From Phaeotremella fagi (Eukaryota; Basidiomycota; Tremellomycetes; Tremellales; Phaeotremellaceae): a stretch of DNA of 64,000 nucleotides. Positions 47,946 to 59,300 of this stretch are shown here, in pieces. The notes below the pieces were generated by a model, which had not been told where the DNA came from, ran no database searches, and saw only the letters and a list, made by a program, of their open reading frames with translations. The stretch is from the NCBI GenBank assembly GCA_001599715.1, contig BCHU01000007.1, forward strand, positions 129,586-193,585. The letters run 5' to 3'. A program made the position numbers and the translations under genes. Numbering within the stretch: position 1 is the stretch's first letter; the number at the start of each line of letters is the position of its first letter.

Positions 47946-48530
47946 CTACCAAACAGAAGGCTTATCATATTGACTCCTCATCCACTCGTCGTACGATGGG
48001 AGAGTAGATTTAAAACATCCGAAACTAATACCCTCCTTATTCATCTCAGCTTTAACCATCTTCCCATTACGACTGATATAGAACCCATTCTTACCAAGAG
48101 CAGTGGTGAAGTACTGAATGTCATCTTCACCAAACGGATGCGATACATGGTTGCTGATATCTTCTGTAAAAGTAGAAACGGGACAAACTTCAAAAGGAGA
48201 ATTGGCTAATTTTTCGGCTAAGCTTTGTGTAGTCTCTTTGTCGGTGATTTGAATCAGCTTGAGCGATTCACCCCATTTGGTTTGTTTTGAAGAATATAGG
48301 AAAGCAAGACTCATGTCTCCAAGAAATTTGCTAGGCTTGATGACGAAACAGAATTCCCCACCTTTACTTGCGGCAAATACACAGTTATTAAAATACTCTT
48401 CTGGTTCCGGAATTTTAAATCTTGAATCTGGGGTGTAGACCTTTTGTTCAGAATCTGAAACTAGATAATGACCACATGAAGTAACACCGTTTTCGGTTTT
48501 GGTAGTGTAACTATCGTTTGTGTCGGACAT
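47946..48530 (-). CDS. array family protein copy 2, function unknown
   Basis: Single-exon, 194 residues. Starts MSDTNDSYTTKTENGVTSCG; family features YLVSDSEQKVYTPDSRF, FAASKGGEFCFVI, MSLAFLYSSKQ, ITDKETTQSLAEKLAN, SHPFGEDDIQYFTTALGKNG, SRNGKMVKAEM and FKSTLPSYDEW. Clearly close kin of copies 3 and 4. Two Cys near the N-terminus and in the middle are not all conserved in the family. No targeting signal. Confidence 0.8.
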   Translation of the reverse strand: MSDTNDSYTTKTENGVTSCGHYLVSDSEQKVYTPDSRFKIPEPEEYFNNCVFAASKGGEFCFVIKPSKFLGDMSLAFLYSSKQTKWGESLKLIQITDKETTQSLAEKLANSPFEVCPVSTFTEDISNHVSHPFGEDDIQYFTTALGKNGFYISRNGKMVKAEMNKEGISFGCFKSTLPSYDEWMRSQYDKPSVW

Positions 48531-49355
48531 GTTGTCGGAGTGTGGGGACTAAATCTCTTGTGAAGCTTTAATTACTTTGTTGGTTGGAGGTTGGTATTGG
48601 ACCTGAAAGATATTGTTGAGGAAGACTTCTTATTCTCCAATTCCTCAATCTGTTATAGCTATCAAGAAACAAATTGCAAGAAGGGATTTTAAACGGCCGA
48701 TGCTCTCATGACCTCATTTTTCGAGATAGAGAAAAGAAGTGGTCTTCTCAAACATAATGTCACTGACAGTATGTGTTTGAACTTGTTGGCGTTTGATTAA
48801 CTCTTTTATACCGAACGATTTATGACGCAATGTCATGAAGTGTTATTATCAGAAGTCCAAACAAAGGATGTAACTTCACCAAGGAGCTTACATATCGCGA
48901 CATCCTCTTTTGAAATATCAGTCAACTGTCCTCTTCATCAGACTATCATGTACAGAATAGATCTCAGAAGAGCAAACGGAGGATGCTCCTCTACATGATT
49001 TCCCTTCCCCATGTCTCCTTGACTTTGCATGCAGCCATCCTTGAATGAATAAGGTGCCAGATTATTACGCAGCGGCAAAGTGTTATGAGACTTCTCAGCA
49101 CCCCCTTTTTCGGTCGATGGATACTGAACAACAAAGGTTGTCCTCTACCTGCGGGGGACATTTGACTTCCATAGCGAATCAATGTTATATTGGAACAACT
49201 CTAGAGGGATAAGGTATGTAGTTCCGCCACTGTACGATGCTGTAGCCACAGTTGAAAGTGATCAAATAGATACTTCATCATAACTTTTAAAAATATTCTA
49301 CAATAAATTAACCTCTACCAACCAAGCTATATACATAGATATCTATGAAACCTAG
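48531..49355. other. 825-bp intergenic region in the array
   Basis: Upstream of copy 2 and downstream of copy 3. Segment about 49125-49255 is repeated, with differences, at about 50185-50300. No additional gene seen. Confidence 0.6.
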
Positions 49356-49928
49356 CTAGTTTAACAGTATCCACTCGTTCAGTGATGGGAGAGTAGACTT
49401 GAAATCTTCGTAGGTAATACTCTCCGCATCCAACTTAGCTCTCACCATCTTCCCGTTTCGTCGAATATAGAACCCATTCTTACCAAGAGCAGTGGTGAAA
49501 TATTGAGCGTCTTCTTCATTACAGAAAGGATGCGACAAATCGTAGCGATCTTCTTCTACACACTTCATAACAGTAAAATTGTCGTTGGCTAATTTTTCAG
49601 CTAAACTTTTGGTAGTCTCATTGTCGGTGATATAGATTGAACTGAGTGACAGACCCTCTTGGACAGGCATCCTTGGATCTCTTTGTTTTGATAACCTTAT
49701 GAAAGAAAGACTCATACCTTCACGGGAGTAACTCGGATCGGTTCTGAAATAGTATTTTCCTCCTCTACTCGCAGCGAATACATGGTTACCAAAATACTTT
49801 TCTGGTTCTGGAGTTTCAAAACTTGAATCTGGGGTGTAGACCTTTTGTTTAGAATCTGAAACTAGATATTGACCACATGAAGTGACACCGTTCTCGGTTT
49901 CGGTAGTGTATCGAGTTGAATCGGACAT
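49356..49928 (-). CDS. array family protein copy 3, function unknown
   Basis: Single-exon, 190 residues. Starts MSDSTRYTTETENGVTSCG; then YLVSDSKQKVYTPDSSF, FAASRGGKYYF, MSLSFIRLSKQ, ITDNETTKSLAEKLAN, SHPFCNEEDAQYFTTALGKN, RRNGKMVRAKL and FKSTLPSLNEW. It is the best-kept match to copy 2 and to the broken copy 4. No signal peptide or membrane segment. Confidence 0.8.
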   Translation of the reverse strand: MSDSTRYTTETENGVTSCGQYLVSDSKQKVYTPDSSFETPEPEKYFGNHVFAASRGGKYYFRTDPSYSREGMSLSFIRLSKQRDPRMPVQEGLSLSSIYITDNETTKSLAEKLANDNFTVMKCVEEDRYDLSHPFCNEEDAQYFTTALGKNGFYIRRNGKMVRAKLDAESITYEDFKSTLPSLNEWILLN

Positions 49929-50497
49929 GAGTTTAAATTTGTTTGAAGTTGATAATCGGGCTGGTGAGTGGCAAAAGACAAGTGGTATGTAAGAAAGACA
50001 ATTCTTTCAACTCACATTGACAATATATGTCTGATGAGGTGTTCAAAAGAAGGGCCACCCAGTGAAGAAAGGAAGAGCAGTGGGGCTTTTGCCGATAAAA
50101 GTAGGACCACCTGAAGAAAGGATCGTGGGGGTTTTCCCGATGAGAGTAATGAGGCTTCTAGGCATGATGATTTAGCCGATGATTACTGAACAACAAAGGT
50201 TGTGGTCTACTGACGGCCATTTGTCTCTTAAAGCAATCCATTGTTATATTTTGATAGCTCTGTAGGGGTTAGGTCGTTCCATTACTATATGATGCTGCTG
50301 TTGCTGCTGCTGTAGTTGTGATGACAGTGCATAATATTGTAGGCTGCAACGGTGCCACTTGACCAAAAGGATATTCCAATCAATGGGTAATTGATTGAAA
50401 TCCGATTAAATACTATTGTTCGACAGGGTCGTAACAATATTTCCGGGTGACCCAACAGATACTTCATCGTGACCTCTACCAATTGTGCTATAATAAA
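49929..50497. other. intergenic region in the array
   Basis: Upstream of copy 3 and downstream of broken copy 4. Segment about 50030-50135 resembles about 51200-51300, upstream of copy 4. A GCT-type triplet run lies at about 50291-50312. Confidence 0.6.
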
Positions 50498-51156
50498 CTA
50501 ATCCTCACGAGACATATTGGAATCGCAAGTCTCAAAAAATCTATATTGAAACTCCATCTCGGAAAGAACGGCTTTGCCGTACTGATAGCTATTTCCCTTC
50601 TCATCCATCGTAGCAGTGATGATCCGCTCGTTAAAGCCATATTGAATAGGAAACCCTGCCTGACCAAGACCAGTGATGAAATATTGAGCGTCTTCTTCAC
50701 TACTAAAAGGATGCGACAAACTGTAGCAATCTTCTTCTCCACACCCTGTAGCAGTGAATTCGGTGTTGGCTAATTTTTCGGCTAAACTTTTAGTGATTTT
50801 CTTCCTCAGTAAGTTCTATCGATGTGAAAGATTCACCAAACGTTGTAGGGACCGATGGATCTGTTTTTTTTGGTGGACATTGTGAAACCTAGGTTCATAC
50901 CTCCGAGGTGTTTGATCTCGAAAACATATTTTCCACCTCTACTTGAGGCGAATACTGTGTTTTTGAAATACTTTGGTTCCGGAGTTTTAAACCTTGAATC
51001 TGGGGTGTAGACTTTTTGTTCTATTGCTGATACTAGGTATTCACCACATGAAGTGACATAGTTCTTGTCGGTGTTGGCAGTGAATTGAGTTGAATCGGAC
51101 TTGAGCTCAGATTTCTTTGAAGTTTTGGAGGTGAAAGATCGGAGGTGGTCGAACAT
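50498..51156 (-). pseudogene. array family copy 4, pseudogene with frameshifts
   Basis: Recognisable remains of the family: YVTSCGEYLVSAIEQKVY, TPDSRFKTPEP, FASSRGGKYVFEI, MNLGFTMSTKK. The frame then breaks at a run of eight T on the + strand (50864-50871), so the native frame ends as SIGPYNVW. The family sequence resumes in another frame (TFGESFTSIELTEE), breaks again near 50793-50800, and continues as ITKSLAEKLAN, SHPFSSEEDAQYF, ITGLGQAGFP before diverging and stopping at 50498. The family start Met is replaced by Lys (MSDST becomes KSDST); an upstream ATG at 51156 would add 24 unrelated residues. Two frameshifts and a lost start argue for decay. Confidence 0.75.
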
Positions 51157-51945
51157 TTTGTGATATGTAAGAAAGACAATATCATCGACTCCCGCTGACA
51201 TTATATGTCTATGTCTGAAACAGGTATCGCAGTGAAGAAAGGAAGAGCAGTAGGAATTCTTACATAAAAGAAGGACCACCTGAAGAAAGGACAGTTGGCA
51301 TTTGCTCGATAACAACATCGTATGTCATCAACGGAAACATCAACACAAACGGGCATTTCATGAACAGATCGCCACACAGAAACGTGTTTCTGTCTCTTTC
51401 CCTTGTAATGAGAAACGCGACTGTATCAACTCTCCTTGACAAGTCACGAAAGAGGTGTCAAAAGAAGGACTACCAGGAGAAATTAAGGAGAGTGGACGTT
51501 TTACAGATTAAAACATCACTCTGTGACATCAACGCATATATCGACACAAAGGACATCTTCATGATTGGAACTTACCTCGGGGATTTGTTTTACCCCGCTC
51601 ACTTGTGAGAATGGACTGAATCCTGGGCGTAGATTAAATGATACGAGGTAGAGTGAGCTTGAGTAAGTAATCAGAGAGCTATGAGGGTCATATATACCAC
51701 TTGCTTTGAATGGACTCTGTCCTGTCATTGAGAGGCGTTTAGGGCGAGAATTGAGTTGAGTAAATCTCCCTACAAGTACTGTACGAGTGCATAGATGCAG
51801 TATTCTCCTCTCGTAAATGCCACTACTGTCCTAAACCCGTACAAGTAAGAGTAACGTGCAGCAATGTATGCATCAGCAGCCATCATTCGACATAAATTCA
51901 TCGATCAACAAAACACAAGACCTACTTCAACCCTCAAAAATCAGT
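51157..51945. other. intergenic region in the array
   Basis: Upstream of copy 4 and downstream of copy 5. Shares GAAGAAAGGAAGAGCAGT-type blocks with the upstream region of copy 3. No gene supported. Confidence 0.5.
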
Positions 51946-52518
51946 TCACTTGTGGGTAGGCGTAGTATGAACGAATTTCCAAAACTCGATAACACCCTCT
52001 TCATCGAATCTAGCCGAAACGAGCTTGTTGTCTTTACGAACGCAGAACCCATGTTCACCAAAAGCAGTGGTAAGCTGACAAGCCTGTTCCAGAGCACTGT
52101 CTCTATCCTTACCAAAAGGATATCTAAGACTATCTACTACCCCATCATCACCTCTAACAATCTCCGGTACAGCGTCAACCAAAGATTCAGCCATACTCTC
52201 AGCAGTCTCTTTTTCAGTGATGATGATTCGAGTGATTGAATGACCATTACTAACCGGATTAGTGTTTGCGTTTTTAATCAGAGTTTTTAAACTTAGACTG
52301 AGGTTGGTTTGGAGCGAATTTGGATAGAGGGTGAAAACGTATTTCCCCTTGTTGGCTACCGCGAATAGATCACCTTCGTAGAAATTTTCTGGGGGTGGGA
52401 CGTAATAGCCTGATCTGGTTGATGGATATACTTTTTTGGGATTATCTGAGACTGAATATTTGAGACAGGTCGTGATTCCGTCCTTGGTTTCGGTGGGGTA
52501 TCCTGTTGAAGAGGACAT
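51946..52518 (-). CDS. array family protein copy 5, function unknown
   Basis: Single-exon, 190 residues. Starts MSSSTGYPTETKDGITTC; family elements KYSVSDNPKKVYPS, FAVANKGKYVFTLYP, NLSLSLKTLIKN, ITEKETAESMAESLVD, RYPFGKDRDSALEQACQLTTAFGEHGF, RKDNKLVSARF. The most diverged member together with copy 1. Flanks are not obviously shared with copies 2-4, suggesting an older duplication. Confidence 0.75.
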   Translation of the reverse strand: MSSSTGYPTETKDGITTCLKYSVSDNPKKVYPSTRSGYYVPPPENFYEGDLFAVANKGKYVFTLYPNSLQTNLSLSLKTLIKNANTNPVSNGHSITRIIITEKETAESMAESLVDAVPEIVRGDDGVVDSLRYPFGKDRDSALEQACQLTTAFGEHGFCVRKDNKLVSARFDEEGVIEFWKFVHTTPTHK

Positions 52519-52862
52519 TTTGTCAGTGTGTATGACTGATTATTGAGGTTGGGTAATGATTGTTAGTATATGGGGAACAATATGCTAGGAAGAGAGTTGG
52601 AAGGCATAACCAAACTCCTACTGAAAAGAGGGTATTGGAAGGAGTGTATGTATTTCATGCTTCTCAGACGAATGGAGGAGTCATCGACAAATTCATCTCG
52701 AAGTACAAAGCCTTCGAAAGAAGTGGATTTTGGTGGCATGGTCGTATTTGCCACAAAGGATCCCCTCGATGAGTACAGATCACAAAGATCCTGATTGGGT
52801 AACGATAACGAGCTCGTGACAAGTATGACAATGCATTTATATATGTATACAAAATCCAAAGA
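52519..52862. other. intergenic
   Basis: Promoter of array copy 5 and 3' flank of the AP-3 delta gene. Open frames here are antisense or random; nothing supported. Confidence 0.45.
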
Positions 52863-55800
52863 TCAAGTAACGACCTTCTTCTTCTTCTTTCGTTTAACCT
52901 TGACAACCTCAATCTCAGCAGCGGCAGGTACACCAATCTCCTCTCTACCCTCAAGATCCTCATTATCACCATCAACGCGATACTCCTCGTACCGACTTCC
53001 ACTCCCACGACTAGGTGGTAAACTCGAACTATCAGATAAATCAACCGCAGCTAATCCAGATACCGCTTTCGGTTTCGATGTTTCATTAGGCGGTTGGGTC
53101 GGATCTGCATCTTCCGGCATTTCTCCTGATCTGTCAAATTCGGGGATGATTGGTTTTTTCTTTGGTTTTGGGGCCGACACTGTTTTATGTCAGCGGTTAA
53201 ATACTTGGGATAAACATATGATTAAACTTACTTTTACTATCCTTATCTGATTCCAGATCAAGTTTCACAATTGGTATATCATCAACATCAATCTCCAAAT
53301 CCTCTTCATCTTTCTTGTCATATAGATAATAAGGATCATCTTTCTTTGCACGTCTCGCTGCCCGACGCTACAAATTCCCATCAATTTCAAAGCCTTCAAG
53401 ACAAAAGAAAAAACCTACACGTTCCTTCTCAACTTTCTCATCCTCAGTCAAAACCTTTCCAACTTCCCCTTCTCTCTTCTTCTTCTTCCCCTTAACTTTA
53501 GATCTACCTTCCTGTTCCCTCAACACTCTACGAAGTTCTTCCATCCCTTTAGATCCACCTACCCCAAGATCTAGAGTACCGTCATGTTGATCTTCATCTT
53601 CGCTTTTATCAAATTCATCCTCCCACCCAACTAATTCAGAGAATCCACAGCCAGCGACGATATCCATATCAAGATTCAATCCTTCAGGTATCCTAACCGC
53701 CGATTGAGCTTTGTAAGCTACAGTATTCAATTCATGAGAAGAGAATAATGGTGTTAACAGGAAAAGTGATTTTGGGTATGGTGGTGAATCGGTATCATCC
53801 CCTTTTTCTGGTGATTTCGATTCTTCAAATCCACCTTCTAGTCCAGGTATTGAGGTTTCAGAATCCCTTGAACTGGATGAAAGTTTCTCCACTGGAGGTA
53901 CATGACTTTTCAAATCTGCTGAAACGAATGCGAAAAGTGTTGATAATTCTGAACACCTCTCTTGAACCTCTAAATCAGAGTTTGTTAAGAAAGGTGAAAA
54001 CCCTTCTTGAAGGGATTTAACTAGATTCGTTGATTCTTCCCATAGGTCTTTAGACCACGATTGAGAGATCTTTGATAGATGTTGACCGAGAATTTTGGCT
54101 GCGGCATGTAAAGAGAGTGCTATGACTGTTGGTGATGAGAGATGTAGAGTTGGGGACAGTAGATTCGATATGGTCGATAAAGGTGAGTTCAGATAGCTAA
54201 GTTCATTGTCAGTTAGCGGAACCACCTTGCACATTCCGACATACCTTGAATATTCTCCACAAACCCAGATAGCAGCTTCCAACAACCCATCCTCGCCCGT
54301 CTTTTCCCTTCCCCTTTCTCTCAAATCCTCATCAGCCACAACTTTATCCAAAACACCAACAGCATACTGTCTAACACCTTTCACCCTACCCAAAACATCC
54401 AAAATAGTACTCTTAATCTCCGTCCCAACGTCCACCAAAGCCACGTAAGATACATCGACCAGGACTGAAATCACCCATTCGAAATCTGTGACATGTACAT
54501 AAGTGTCTTGTGAGATGATCTGTAAAAGTTTTTGAGTTAAGAGAAGTCTGTATGCAGGTGATGCGTTGATTTGTTTGATTTGGGTGGGGACGTCGTCTGT
54601 GACTAAAGCTGCCAAAGCTGAAGCTGCAGATGGAAGTGGGGCGTTGGTTTCGGGAGGTGCAAGATGTGATAGTAGTCGATCAGCAATGGGTTGGAGATTA
54701 TCTATGTCAACCTGAAGCGGTAGTCAGTGTGGGACTCAACTGTATACTATTGACTGACCATTGAGGTGACCAATTCCAAAGCCCTCATTCGAATGGAGAC
54801 ATCTGGATCGTCAAGACTCTGCAGAATCTCCTCTTGATACTCAGCAACCATATGAGGATGAGTAGGGATAATCTTGACCATAGCCAATAGAGCGATATAA
54901 CGTACTAAACATCAATATCAATCTCGATGGCCAACCTACAATTCTGATCTCCACCCTCATCACGTAAATAACCACCAAGTTTCTCGACACAAACTCTAGC
55001 CAAGGCTTCACCCTCTTCTCTATCCGGATCAAGCATTCCTCCAACAATACATGTTCTTACGCATTCGTACAACAAGGAAATAGCTGATGTTGATGAGATT
55101 AGAGATGTTAAGGGTGGAAGCAGTTTCCTGACAAGTCGTGGTTCTAATGGTGTGAGAATAGCAAACTGTACGACTGGGTTAGACGGTCTACGTCGAGTAA
55201 ATTGCATTGACATACCAGTTTAACCACCTTAATCAACATCCAATTATTACTGCTACCCGTCAAAATACCAAATAATTCAGGTGCAAGTGGTAAATAATTT
55301 TTACCGCCTTGTCTCCTAGCCAATTCCATAACCACCCCAACAGTAGCCCCTACAACACCTTGATCGTCGTCTAACAATCGATCTCGTAATCTGGGGAAAC
55401 CCTCTCTGAGTCCCTCGGGAAAGGCTTCCCAACATGGTAAAAGACATAGGACTGCACGTTTCCTTATCCTGGGTGATGAATGGGTTAGGAGATGGAGTAA
55501 ATCTGGATGGAGGGTGTGTGAGAGTGATGGTGAGAGGGAGAGGAGGTGGGGAAGAGCGGTTAGTGGGAGTGGAGGTAGGGCTAGATGCGGTGATAGAATA
55601 TCCTAGTTTTCTGTCAGTGCTCTCCTTGATAGAGTTCATACCTTCTTGATTCCGTTTACTGTTAGAACAACTTCTTCTGTATCACCGGAAAATGCCATTG
55701 GTGCAGCTAGATAGCCAAGTTCTAATAGATTGTCTCAGTGGAGAATCAAGTTGTTACCTCGACCTGAATAAACTTACGTTTCAAATGATATCTCTGAGAG

Positions 55801-56087
55801 CTCATAACTTCAACCACATGAAATGCGAAACCAGAAGGGGGAGGTATAGGATACAGCATCATAAGCTAGATCAAATCAGTCAGAGAATAGATAAGATGAC
55901 AAGATTCCACGGGACCTACATAACACATTTTCAAAACACCTTCAGCTTTGAGAGCCATGTCCTTCCCCTTCAACTCCTCCTTCATCTCTTTCATGGCTTC
56001 AGCTATAAAAGCATTTTCTTGAGCTTTTGAAGAAGCTTTATGAGCTCTTAGACCTCTTATGAGATCCTGTAGAGTTCTTTCGAACAT
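52863..56087 (-). CDS. APL5: AP-3 adaptor complex delta subunit
   Basis: Large subunit of the AP-3 coat that sorts cargo from Golgi/endosome to the vacuole. Starts MFERTLQDLIRGLRAHK, the delta-adaptin hallmark, with KASSKAQENAFIAEAM. The adaptin N-terminal helical solenoid follows (AVLCLLPCWEAFPEGL, RLLDDDQGVVGATVGVVMELA, NNWMLIKVVKLFAILTPLEP, LRYIALLAMVKIIP, DPDVSIRMRALELVTSMV). The hinge/ear part has the basic motif RRAARRAKKDDPYYLYD typical of AP-3 delta and a Lys-rich end (KVKRKKKKKVVT). About ten exons with ordinary ~50-60 nt introns; roughly 900 residues. Divergent from MMS19 over 262 bp. Confidence 0.9.
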
Positions 56088-56349
56088 CTTGAGGTGGGGG
56101 GTGGTGGTTGGTTGGTTGTTGATGATGATGAGGAGGTGTTGGATGATGACGGTGAGTTCCGGTTATTACTATGAGATATTAATTACACGTCATTTAATCA
56201 TGACTAAAAGTTGGAATGAGTCTACAGAGTATCTATAACCAATATCAGTCATCTTCAACCTACCTATCTCATTCATTCTGTATATATATCTCATATTCAC
56301 TTAGTCAGGAGATAATAGCAACACCATCCATTCAACCCCCAAAGAAACA
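56088..56349. promoter_or_regulatory. bidirectional promoter, AP-3 delta / MMS19
   Basis: 262-bp gap between divergent start codons. Contains GATGATGA-type triplets and AT-rich sequence; no clear factor site. Confidence 0.35.
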
Positions 56350-59300
56350 ATGGACGTTCCTCGCTTGATTCGTAGTCATATCTCATCTTCCGACCTAGCA
56401 CCTCCGCAAGAACTAATAACCAGTGAGCAATTTGTTCCATGAACCATAACCCTTGCGCCGATCTCTTAACATACCCATAGGCATCAACGATGGTCAAACA
56501 CCTCTATTGGAGATTGTGAAAGCTCTTGGCGAATATCTGACTTCCACAGAGGACGATGTAAGGCTGAAAGGTTAGTTAGTTTGGCCGAGTGGTTTCTCTC
56601 AATTGACTAATCGATGTAGGGTTGACGTTTTTGACGAATCTGTTGAAGTTGATAACCCCATCTCGAGTTAATAAGCAATCAAGTACGTCAAAATATGTAT
56701 CACTTTCTGGAACAAAAGTTCACATCCATTTAGCACGTACTCTGATATCATTCTATCTTTCAAAACTGGACGATTTCGATTCATTACCACCAACATTAGA
56801 AGCATTGACGACTTTATCTAAATTACCTACGTTTGATGATGGATCTTCGGCTGAGGTCTATAAAGGGTGAGTTCTGGTACGAGATCGTTGATTTGACTTT
56901 ATCACAGGGTGGTAGAGAATGTCAATATGAAATCATACGCTCAAGCAACGAGACATTTGGTTTATGTTCTTTTCGATTCTTTACTGGCTTCACACAGGAA
57001 GGGTATGTCTGTCAATTGTAATGAAAGGTCGATGAATTGATAATTGTTAGCTTTTAAGGATATGAGTTCAGAGTTTTTGAATTCATATACCAAAATGGTA
57101 GATGGTGAAAAAGACCCTCGAAATTTGTTATTACTATTCTCAATGGCTAAAGTAATTTTGATCGAGTTCGACGTAGAAGCACATATCGAGGTTAGCATTT
57201 CTTCAGCTGATACGCCTTCGTAATGACTGATGTCAGTAGGATTTCTTCGACGTGACATTCTGCTATTTCCCAATCACCTTCAAACCACCGCCAAACGACC
57301 CTTATGGAATAACGGCAGAGGATTTGAAAATAGCTCTGAGGGGATGTTTAGCTGCTTCGCCTTTCTTTGCTAAAATGGCTTTACCTTTGTTCTTGGAGAA
57401 ATTCGCTACGACCACTGGACCGCATATGGTAAGTTTGACGTTCAATATCGATTATCAGTGTTGACCAATGGATCAGAGAGATCTTATGCAAACGATGGCT
57501 GTTTGTTTTCCGACTTATGGTGCAGATGCTGTTGGAGAACGTGGAACGGAATTGTGGGAGGGAATCAAGACTGAAGTAAGTGTTCCTGATGGTCAGACTA
57601 ATCATTTAGATTCTGTATTCTTCCGACCCTGCAACCGAATCAGCTGCACTTTCGGCGTTAGAGAGTCTGATGTCTACTCTATATCCAACATTGTCAACCG
57701 TACCAACTGGTCTTGCCCAGGAGATCATCAAAGAGTCGCTGGATGTTTTACAGGAGCCAGAGAAATCACAAGGCTTAGCTGTGACCAAAGTCTTAGCTGC
57801 TCTGATAAGGGGATCTCGTAAGTCCGGGTTGATAACATGACAAAGATCCTAACATCACTACCAGCATCAGCAGGGAAATTCGCCCTCTCCCAAGCCCTTC
57901 CACAATTATTCCGACAATTCAACGTCCCAACTCTCCCGGCTCATCGTTCACCCATCCTGGGAGCCATTACTTCACTCCTACTAGCTTGTCGATCAGTTTA
58001 CACAGCTGAGAGCAAGAGGAACCAATATGACGAAAACAGTTTATCGCTTTACAGAGAACCTTTGTTAGATATTATGAAGGAAGGTTTGAGGAAGGTTGGA
58101 TTGAGAGTGCCGGCTATACGTGGTAGTGTGGCTTTGATTGAGATTCCGGCTTTTTTGGAGAGAGGGGAAGTTGAGGAGCTGATTCGATCTTTGGATGATG
58201 TTTTATTGGACGATGAGGATCTTGAGACGAGGTCAGTTGCTACAGGAAACTTGGTACAAGTCCACTCAGCTGATGATATTCGACAGAGCCGTCGTGATCA
58301 AAGGATTGACGAACATATCCAAAATCCATCCAACACTTATTGAATCTCTAACACTTCCATTACTTTTCCACAACCTACCCGATCAAGCACCCTCAATAGA
58401 AGAAATCGTACCAAGAGAGAAATACAGAAGTATCTTGAAATCACTAGAAGAACTATGTGTCCATTCCTCACTCTTCGAAACGCTTTTAATAAGGATAACG
58501 ACTAAACTCGATCTTCTCTCCACACCCACATCAACGACCCCATCAGATACGGATATGGAAGATAACGAAGCGAACGTCGCTTACGCGTTTGATTTGCTTC
58601 ATTCATTGTTTTCAGTTATTTCAATTAAACTTTCCGAAAAACAAACGGAGGTTATTAGATATTTCGATAATCTCTTACCTCGATTATATGGATTCTGCGT
58701 ATTTTCCTCGGCTGGGATTTCGAATAGTTTGTTCAGGGATAGAAGACTTTTAAGGTTGATTGGTTTGATTTCTGAGAAACTTATTTGGGAATTGAGTTTA
58801 GAGTGGGTATTTCGTACGCTTCCCTGGCCATGATGCCCATGCTGATTTTATTTCAGACGACAAACTAAACTTCTCTCTACGCTTTATAATGGATTTGAAC
58901 AGGGTGACATGGGTTCTATCGTTTTTGAACCTTTGAAGAACAAAGTTTCTTTGGCTTCGCCATTTAGAGTGAGTTGTACGAGTTTGGGCATGACTGATTT
59001 TAGAATGGAGCGACATCTTATGAACAGGATTTAATTTCACTCTATTCATCAGCGATTCAATCTTTCAAACCCGAAGTAAGTCGCAACTTTTCCACGAGGA
59101 TCGAAATCTGCTAAATGTTTCGAAGTGCTCTCTACCGTTCCCTTCACCAATCACATTCCTCACCACGAAAATACAATGGATCTTACAGTCAGCCAGAGAT
59201 ACTTATCAAATCAAATACACTTTGGATCTGATTACATCGTTTGTGAACAAAAGATCAAAAGACTTGGAGAATGATTTGGAAAGTTTGTTGGAAGGGATAT

